DNA of 64,000 nt from Thiobacter sp. AK1 (lineage in GTDB: Bacteria > Pseudomonadota > Gammaproteobacteria > Burkholderiales > Thiobacteraceae), in NCBI RefSeq assembly GCF_039822265.1, contig NZ_JBAJEX010000002.1, positions 186,001 to 250,000 of the forward strand, written 5' to 3'. Made by a program: the position numbers and the translations under genes. Within the stretch, counting starts at the first letter, position 1; every line of letters begins with the position of its first letter. Below the pieces are notes generated by a model, which searched no databases, was not told the origin of the DNA, and saw only the letters and a program-made list of their open reading frames with translations. Positions 1 through 5,955 of the stretch are shown one piece after another.

Positions 1-67
1 GCCGCATCGGAATGACGAGCTCCCCCTTGCGCCGAAATGAGGCCACGCCCCGTGGTGGAGCGGATTT

Positions 68-216
68 ATTGAGCGTTACGTAAGTAGTTGACAGGCTGCG
101 TAAGTCAAACGTCATTCCCGCGAAAGCGGGAATCCAGGGTCTTCCTCGCCATGTTCCTGGGTCCCCGCTTTCGCGGGGACGACACAAAGGTGTCACCTAC
201 TTACGTAATGCTCAAT
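68..216. mobile_element. MITE-like element with 26-bp terminal inverted repeats
   Basis: The stretch 68-93 and the reverse complement of 191-216 match at 24 of 26 positions (core TTACGTAAGTAG). Between them lie two facing copies of the common palindrome ATTCCCGCGAAAGCGGGAAT or its variant, at about 110-139 and 156-183, so the whole unit is a nested inverted repeat. No transposase gene is present, so it would be a non-autonomous element. It sits just downstream of the last gene of the polysaccharide cluster. Its family is not recognised. Confidence 0.55.
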
Positions 217-247
217 AGCCACGACGCGGCGTTTGGTCGCGGCGATT

Positions 248-808
248 TTAGACCCCACTCCGTCTCACCCGATCCCCTCGCCCCGCGCCCAGCAGGGTCG
301 CCGCGAGAATGCGGCAATAGGCGACCAAGCCGAACCCGCGCATCATCTCCGCGTCCACTTCGGCCAGGCGCTGCGGCTCGGACATGTCGATGCCGCGGAT
401 CTGCGCCAGCCCGGTGATACCCGGGCGCACGGCGAACACGCCCAAGCGGCTGCGTGCCGCGATGAGTTCCGTCTGGTTGGGCAAACAAGGGCGCGGCCCC
501 ACCAGGCTCATGTCCCCTTTCAACACATTCCACAGCTGCGGCAGTTCATCCAGCTTGGTGCGCCGCAGGAAACGCCCCAAAGGCGTGACACTCGCCGGAT
601 CGGCCAGGTGCGTGCCCACCGAAGGCGTCTCCAGCCGCATGGTGCGCAATTTGACGACGCGAAATGGCCTGCGCCCACGTCCCACGCGTTCCTGGATGAA
701 AAGCGGTGACCCGGTATCGATGAGGCCCGCGACGAAAATGATCAGCATAAGCGGCGCGGAAACGAGCAGACCAACCGCCGAGAGCACGACGTCAAGAACG
801 CGGATCAC
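248..808 (-). CDS. PglC-like initiating sugar transferase (phosphoglycosyl transferase)
   Basis: This 186-residue protein is a short bacterial sugar transferase (Pfam PF02397). Such enzymes move a sugar 1-phosphate from a nucleotide sugar to undecaprenyl phosphate at the inner membrane, the first step of glycan assembly. There is one hydrophobic helix near residues 6-28, a KLRTMR block at 53-58, the catalytic-type Asp-Glu pair in TKLDELPQLWN (about residues 87-88), and the conserved DMSLVGPRP run near 99-107. The GTG start at 808 overlaps the stop of the upstream epimerase as GTGA, so translation is probably coupled. The size fits the monotopic PglC type, not the long WbaP type. The sugar donor cannot be read from sequence. 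Confidence 0.9.
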   Translation of the reverse strand: MIRVLDVVLSAVGLLVSAPLMLIIFVAGLIDTGSPLFIQERVGRGRRPFRVVKLRTMRLETPSVGTHLADPASVTPLGRFLRRTKLDELPQLWNVLKGDMSLVGPRPCLPNQTELIAARSRLGVFAVRPGITGLAQIRGIDMSEPQRLAEVDAEMMRGFGLVAYCRILAATLLGAGRGDRVRRSGV

Positions 809-1791
809 CCCAGCATCTCCCGCAAGCCGTCGCCGAGCCCTATCTGCGCGCGAAAACCCAACTCGGCCTCGATGCGCGCCGGAGAATAACAAGCCGAGCC
901 GAGAAGGCGATCCACCAGCGCGCGGCCCCGTCGCCCCATCAAGCCGACAAGGCGAATCGCCCCTTGGGGCACCGCCCACTGGATTGGCGGCAGTCCAAGC
1001 GCCCCGCGCATGGCATCGTAAATCTCGCGCGTGGAATAGGGCCGCGGATCGGCGACGATGTAGGTGCGTCCATTGGCGCGGGGATCCTCTGCCACGCGCC
1101 GTGCAGCGGCGACCACATCGTCCACATGCACGAGGGACCGTCGGTTGCCGGTCTCGGGCAGCGGCGGAAACCAGCCTTTTTTGACGGCCTGCGCCATCTT
1201 CCACAGATTGCCCCGATTGCCGCGGCCATAGACGACCGCCAGGCGCAGACTCACCAAGTGCATGCCCCAGCGTGTGCCCGCCTCGAACACCGCGGCTTCC
1301 GCCGCACGCTTGGCGCGGCCATAGGACGTCGCCGGCTCGCCGGGCCAGTCCTCATCCGGGCATTCGTCACCCGGCTCGGCCATCGCCTTGACGCTGGAAA
1401 AAAACACGAAGCGCCGCACACCTGCACGCCCCGCCGCTTCGAGCAAGTTTTTCGTGCCCTCGACATTGACGCGCCACAAAAGCGCTTCATCCCTCGTATC
1501 CGCATCGGCAAGACCGGCGCAATGGAACACCGTTTCGATGCCCTCGCAGGCGCGGGCTAGAGACGCGGGATCGAGCAAATCGCCCACCACGACCTCCCCT
1601 CTCCCTGTGGGAGAGGGGTTAGGGGTGAGGGCACTCCCCTCTCTCACCGGGAGAGGGGTCGGGGGTGAGGGGACTCCCCTCTCCCTCTGGGAGAGGGGGC
1701 GGGGGTGAGGGCTGCGCACCAACGCCCGGTCGCCCTCCCGCATCAAGCGGCGGCCGATGAAGCCGGTGGCGCCGGTGATGAGTGCTTTCAC
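805..1791 (-). CDS. NAD-dependent epimerase/dehydratase (extended SDR) with in-frame repeat insert
   Basis: This is an extended short-chain dehydrogenase/reductase that probably modifies a nucleotide sugar or lipid-linked sugar for the adjacent initiating transferase. The Rossmann motif GATGFIG lies at residues 6-12 and the catalytic YxxxK pair is Tyr157/Lys161. A GTG start at 1791 is preferred: GGGGAGG lies just upstream and the Rossmann strand begins at once. A more upstream GTG at 1830 would add 13 non-conserved residues. Residues 27-66 (about 1594-1713) are encoded by three copies of the 41-bp palindromic repeat, inserted between the second and third strands of the fold with the frame kept. 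WbpV-like or GalE-like activity is possible. Whether the enzyme still works with the insert is unknown. Confidence 0.85.
   Translation of the reverse strand: MKALITGATGFIGRRLMREGDRALVRSPHPRPLSQRERGVPSPPTPLPVREGSALTPNPSPTGRGEVVVGDLLDPASLARACEGIETVFHCAGLADADTRDEALLWRVNVEGTKNLLEAAGRAGVRRFVFFSSVKAMAEPGDECPDEDWPGEPATSYGRAKRAAEAAVFEAGTRWGMHLVSLRLAVVYGRGNRGNLWKMAQAVKKGWFPPLPETGNRRSLVHVDDVVAAARRVAEDPRANGRTYIVADPRPYSTREIYDAMRGALGLPPIQWAVPQGAIRLVGLMGRRGRALVDRLLGSACYSPARIEAELGFRAQIGLGDGLREMLG
1594..1713. repeat. Three tandem 41-bp palindromic repeats inside the epimerase gene
   Basis: Each unit has a hairpin core of the form CCCTCTCCC-N4-GGGAGAGGG followed by a GGGGTGAGGG box on the plus strand. Three units of about 41 bp total about 120 bp, which preserves the reading frame. 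The encoded peptide cycles through three proline/arginine-rich versions because 41 is not a multiple of three. The same family occurs in asnB, fcl, gmd and around the toxin-antitoxin genes. Confidence 0.9.
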
Positions 1792-1831
1792 GCCCCAGTC
1801 CTCCCCGCGGCCTCGCCAGGCGCCAGCCACA

Positions 1832-2977
1832 TCAAACCCAGCGGCGCGCCCATAGCTCTTCCAGAAAGCGCTGCCAAGGCATGGCGTGGCGTGCGCCGTC
1901 CTTGAGTTCGGTCGGGTCCTGGCTCACCAGCAGGTAATGTTTGAACACGCCTTCCTCCGCAAGGCGATCCAGGCCCTTGAAGTCGCGCCAGCTCACCCGC
2001 GAGCTTGCCTTGACCTCGATGGCGATCTCGTCGCCGATCAGGAAATCCACTTCATCACCATGAGTCGAGCGCCAGTAGGCCAGGGGCAGTTTGATGCGCT
2101 GGTAGCTCAAAAAAGCACGCAGTTCCCCGCCGATGAATTGCTCGAAGCTCTTGCCCCAAAGATCGGCGTTGCGGTCCAGCCAGCGCGTTCCGGCCAGGAC
2201 GTGCGTCACCCCGCAATCGAAGAAATAAAACTTCGCCGTGCGGATGGCTTTGCGCTTCCTGGAGGCCGTCCAAGCCGGCAAAAGATGGCCGACCAGCGTG
2301 TCCTCGAGCAACGCTACGTATTCCGTGACCGTGGAGGGCGGCACCTGACAATCGTTCGCCAGTTTCGTGAAATTGAGTATCTCGCCGTTGGAAAGGGCCA
2401 TCGCGCGCAAAAACCGGGAAAACGGTGGCAGCTTGCGCACCAAGCCTTCGGCCATGATCTCCTCGGTGAGGTAGGTGGGGACGTAGGCGTCGAGTTCTTC
2501 AAGGGGTTCCGGGCTCAGCCAGACCGACGGCAGGCCACCGAACAACAAATATCGATCCAGATCGAAGTCGGGGATTTCCCGCCAGATGAGCGGAAAAAGC
2601 CGTGCCTCCCACACTCGCCCGGCGAGCAGATTGGCCTGTCCGCGGCGCAGCTTACGCGCGCTGCTCCCGGTGAGCAGGAAACGCAGCCCTCTTTGCTCGA
2701 TCAGGCGATGGACCTCATTCAAGAGCTCCGGGACCCGTTGCACCTCGTCGATCACAACCACTGGTCGCTCGCTTGCCCCGATCATCGCCTCCAAGTCATA
2801 AGGGGCGGCGGACAGACGCAGATAGTGGCGCGAATCGAGCAAATCGATGACGAAAGCCCTGTCCCCCAATTGGCTACGGATCAAAGTCGATTTGCCCGTG
2901 GCCCGCGGTCCGAAAAGAAAAAAAGACTTGCGCGCCAGCAAGGATTTCAGGTCCAGCGTCCGGGCGATTTCGGCCAT
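1832..2977 (-). CDS. AAA ATPase with DUF4143 C-terminal domain (first copy)
   Basis: This 381-residue protein belongs to the AAA_14/DUF4143 family, which is common in accessory regions and of uncertain function. Walker A is GPRATGKST at residues 23-31, Walker B is VVVIDEVQR near 73-81, and a sensor-like LLTGSSARKL follows. The C-terminal part has a nuclease-like pattern, GDEVDFLIGDEIAIEVKAS, resembling a PD-(D/E)xK core. It is codirectional with the polysaccharide genes and ends about 40 bp before the epimerase start, so it looks like a passenger gene in the operon. A second, divergent member lies at 4172-5353. No specific partner or substrate can be named. Confidence 0.85.
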   Translation of the reverse strand: MAEIARTLDLKSLLARKSFFLFGPRATGKSTLIRSQLGDRAFVIDLLDSRHYLRLSAAPYDLEAMIGASERPVVVIDEVQRVPELLNEVHRLIEQRGLRFLLTGSSARKLRRGQANLLAGRVWEARLFPLIWREIPDFDLDRYLLFGGLPSVWLSPEPLEELDAYVPTYLTEEIMAEGLVRKLPPFSRFLRAMALSNGEILNFTKLANDCQVPPSTVTEYVALLEDTLVGHLLPAWTASRKRKAIRTAKFYFFDCGVTHVLAGTRWLDRNADLWGKSFEQFIGGELRAFLSYQRIKLPLAYWRSTHGDEVDFLIGDEIAIEVKASSRVSWRDFKGLDRLAEEGVFKHYLLVSQDPTELKDGARHAMPWQRFLEELWARRWV

Positions 2978-3052
2978 GTCGCATCTCTATCGTGGAATAT
3001 CCGGATGATCCACAAGAGACATGGCAATTGTCAACAGCCATCGCCCTAGCCA

Positions 3053-4168
3053 TCAGGCGAGCACCTCACGGTACACCGCGAGTGTGGCCTCGATCACCCG
3101 CTCCTGGCTGAACTCGGCAACCGCCCGCTCGCGCCCCCGGCTGCCCATGCGGCGACGCAGTTCGGGGTCATCGAGCAGGCGCGCAATCGCCGCCGTCAGC
3201 GCTCCGGCATCTTTCACCGGCACCAGCAAACCATTGTCACCATCGCGCACACAATCGCGGCAACCGGGGGCATCCGTGGTGATACACGCCCGGCCCACAC
3301 TCATCGCCTCCAGCAACACTTTAGGCAGCCCCTCCCGATAAGAAGAAGGGAGACAGACGATATGCGCCTGGGCCAGGGTCGTAGCCATGTCCGAGCGACG
3401 GCCCCACCACTCGACCACGCCTGACTCCACCCAGGTCTGCACCTGGGCTTGGGAGACGCTCGCGGGGTTGTCTGGGTCCGGCGCGCCTACCAGCACGAAG
3501 CGGGCCCGTCCCCGTAGCGCTTGCGCTGCCTCCACGAACTCGCCTACGCCCTTGTCCCAGAGCAGACGCGAGGCCAGCATCACCACAGTTTGCCCGTCGG
3601 GTTCAGGCGCAGGCGTAAATCGCGCGGTATCCACGCCCGCGCCGGGAATCAAGGTCACGCGCTGCGTCGCGACACCCAAGCGCTCGACCAACGCAGCATC
3701 ATCCGGGTTTTGCACGATCACGGCACCACGCGCCAGCCCCACCCGCAGCAGTGCCCGCAGGGTCCACTGCAACCAGCCCGCGCGCTTGCCAGTAAAGACG
3801 AAACCCATCCCCGCAATGGCGGATACGACCCCGCGCACCCCAGCCAATCGCGCCGCCAACCCACCCACCACTACCGGCCGCAGCGCCACATGGTGCACGA
3901 TGTCCGGACGGAGGCGGCGATACAGCCGCGCGACACGCCACACCTCGCGCATGAGGGTGAGCGGACTCAGGCCCCGTCGCGCCATCGAAAAGGGAATCAC
4001 CCTGAGCCTCGCCGCCTCGATCTCCCGACACGCCTCACTGCACCGTGTCAGCACCGTCACCTCGAATCCCGCCGTTTTGGCCGCCTTGGCCAGGGCGAGG
4101 CGATGGGAGACGAAGTACCAGTCCTCGCTAACGAGAAAGACAAGGTGGGTGCGGCTCGATGATGACAT
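3053..4168 (-). CDS. Glycosyltransferase family 4
   Basis: This 371-residue enzyme is a GT-B fold, retaining GT4 glycosyltransferase. It transfers a sugar from a nucleotide donor to a growing lipid-linked glycan at the cytoplasmic face of the membrane. The C-terminal donor-binding half carries the EX7E motif in EGLPKVLLEAM. Earlier, an IPGAGVDTARF segment is typical of the family's hinge and nucleotide contact region. The ATG at 4168 lies 3 bp after the stop of the upstream DUF4143 ATPase, so that passenger gene is cotranscribed with it. Closest in type to PglA/WbpY-like enzymes; acceptor and donor are not predictable. Confidence 0.9.
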   Translation of the reverse strand: MSSSSRTHLVFLVSEDWYFVSHRLALAKAAKTAGFEVTVLTRCSEACREIEAARLRVIPFSMARRGLSPLTLMREVWRVARLYRRLRPDIVHHVALRPVVVGGLAARLAGVRGVVSAIAGMGFVFTGKRAGWLQWTLRALLRVGLARGAVIVQNPDDAALVERLGVATQRVTLIPGAGVDTARFTPAPEPDGQTVVMLASRLLWDKGVGEFVEAAQALRGRARFVLVGAPDPDNPASVSQAQVQTWVESGVVEWWGRRSDMATTLAQAHIVCLPSSYREGLPKVLLEAMSVGRACITTDAPGCRDCVRDGDNGLLVPVKDAGALTAAIARLLDDPELRRRMGSRGRERAVAEFSQERVIEATLAVYREVLA

Positions 4169-4171
4169 CGG

Positions 4172-5353
4172 TCACCCCGTCGACCTTGCCAGCAAATCCG
4201 GCAAATGACGCCAGCCGATTGCCGGCACCGGGTCACGTGGCTGGTCCGTGTTCCCTCCGTACACGATGGCCGCGCTGGCTGCGCCGATCTCATCGGCAAG
4301 CCGCGCGAGCGGTGCGAACCAGTCACCGGCAGGCGTCTCGCCGGCCTTGCATTCCACCGCGAGCGTGGGCGCACCGTGTGCCTCCAAGATCAGGTCGATC
4401 TCCCGGCCATGGGCGTCCCGATAGAAAAAGAGCTCATGGGGCAGGAGACGGTTGCGCAAGGTCTTGACCACCTCGCTCACCACCCAGGTCTCGAACAGCG
4501 AGCCGCGCAGCGGCCCGAGGGCAATGGCCTCTTCACTCCGCTGACCCGCCAGCCAGGCCGCCAGTCCCACATCGAGAAAATACAGCTTGGGCGTTTTCAC
4601 CAGCCGCTTGCCGATATTGCGATGCCAGGGTGGAAGCAGATAGACCAGGAAGCTCGCCTCCAGGACCGACAACCAACTCTTTGCCGTGTTGTGGGTGATC
4701 CCGCAATCGGCGGCAAGCTGGGACAGATTCACGAGCTGCCCCGTGCGGGCCGCGCACATGCGCAGGAAGCGGTGGAATGCAGCCAAATCGCGCAACTCGA
4801 GGATCTGGCGCACATCGCGTTCCAGATACGTAGCCGTGTAATCCCCAAACCAAACATGGGGGGGAATGGCCCGGTCGTAGATGGGCGGGAATCCGCCTTT
4901 GAGCAGGCACTCGGCCAATGTCGCGGGCAGAAGCCTGGCCTCCTGCAATTCCTGCATCGATAGGGGCAGCAGGTTCAAATGCCCCACCCGCCCTGCCAGG
5001 GACTGGGCGATACCGCCACGCAACCCGGGCTGCCACGAGCCGGTCAGCACGAAGCGGCCGGCGCGGCGATCGGCGTCGAGCACTTCCTGCAACCAGGAAA
5101 GGAGCGCTGGGGCACGTTGCACCTCGTCGAGGATCGCCCCCTCGGGAAAGCGACCGAGAAACGCGCGCGCATCCTGTCGCGCGAACTCCCGCTCGTCCGG
5201 ATTTTCCAGCGAAACATAGGGCTTGTCGGGAAACGCCAGACGAGCCAAGGTCGTTTTGCCCGACTGACGCGGCCCCACGATCGCTACTGCCGGATACCAG
5301 CCCGCCAGTTGATGCAGAGAAACTTCCGCTTGCCGGGGAATCATGGCAGCCAT
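4172..5353 (-). CDS. AAA ATPase with DUF4143 C-terminal domain (second copy)
   Basis: This 393-residue protein is of the same broad family as 1832-2977 but clearly divergent. Walker A is GPRQSGKTT at residues 27-35 and Walker B is AILDEVQR near 73-80. An FVLTGSWQPGL sensor-like segment and a DUF4143 region follow, and near the C-terminus the pattern GREIDLILE...LAVECKAGE resembles a PD-(D/E)xK nuclease core. An alternative ATG at 5344 would remove three residues. It lies between the tandem repeat array that follows asnB and the GT4 gene, and ends 3 bp before that gene. It is a probable accessory passenger of unknown role. Confidence 0.85.
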   Translation of the reverse strand: MAAMIPRQAEVSLHQLAGWYPAVAIVGPRQSGKTTLARLAFPDKPYVSLENPDEREFARQDARAFLGRFPEGAILDEVQRAPALLSWLQEVLDADRRAGRFVLTGSWQPGLRGGIAQSLAGRVGHLNLLPLSMQELQEARLLPATLAECLLKGGFPPIYDRAIPPHVWFGDYTATYLERDVRQILELRDLAAFHRFLRMCAARTGQLVNLSQLAADCGITHNTAKSWLSVLEASFLVYLLPPWHRNIGKRLVKTPKLYFLDVGLAAWLAGQRSEEAIALGPLRGSLFETWVVSEVVKTLRNRLLPHELFFYRDAHGREIDLILEAHGAPTLAVECKAGETPAGDWFAPLARLADEIGAASAAIVYGGNTDQPRDPVPAIGWRHLPDLLARSTG

Positions 5354-5520
5354 GCTAAAAGGCGGCCCGGCAATTTGTCAATTCGCCTTACAATTACCCA
5401 GCTCGCTCATCGGCAGCGGGTCCCTGGCTACCAGAGTGAAGGTCGGTCACAGGTCAGGCAATCGCCGACCATCGAGCCCGAAGCGGAATCCACGCCGGCG
5501 TGGCCAAAGGGCAAGGGGTT

Positions 5521-5955
5521 TCCTGGATTCCGGGGCGCGGCAAGCCGCGCCCGGAATGACGGCTGGGCGTCATTCCCGCACGGTTTCGTCATTCCGCGAA
5601 AGCGGGAATCCAGGCCAGCGTGGTCATAGCTATCGCCGCTTCCTGGATTCCGGGTCGCGGCAAGCCGCGCCCGGAATGACGGCTGGGCGTCGTTGCCTCA
5701 CGGTTTCGTCATTCCCGCGAAAGCGGGAATCCAGGCCGGCGTGGTCATAGCTATCGCCGCTTCCTGGAGTCCGGCTCGCGGCAAGCCGCGCCCGGAATGA
5801 CGGTTGGGGCGTCGTTGCCGCACGGTTTCGTCATTCCCGCGAAAGCGGGAATCCAGGCGGTGGTCATCATAGCCAGCGCCGCTTGCTGGAGTCCGGCTCG
5901 CGGCAAGCCGCGTCCGGAATGACGGTTGGGGCGTCGTTGCCGCACCCTTTCGTCA
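5521..5955. repeat. Tandem array of about 120-bp units (3.6 copies) downstream of asnB
   Basis: The gap 5354-5955 holds no gene. From 5521 a unit recurs with starts at about 5521, 5641, 5762 and 5884 (periods 120-122 bp). Each unit contains two hairpins: one around CGCGGCAAGCCGCG, within the matched arms TCCTGGATTCCGG and CCGGAATGACGG, and one formed by ATTCCCGCGAAAGCGGGAAT. The last unit is truncated and runs into the asnB stop codon. The region 5354-5520 shows nothing further. Spacers are not unique, so this is not a CRISPR array. Confidence 0.85.

Noticed and set aside
5521..5955. CRISPR or tRNA-associated att array
   Set aside because: The period is 120 bp, the whole unit is repeated without unique spacers and no tRNA or integrase is present.
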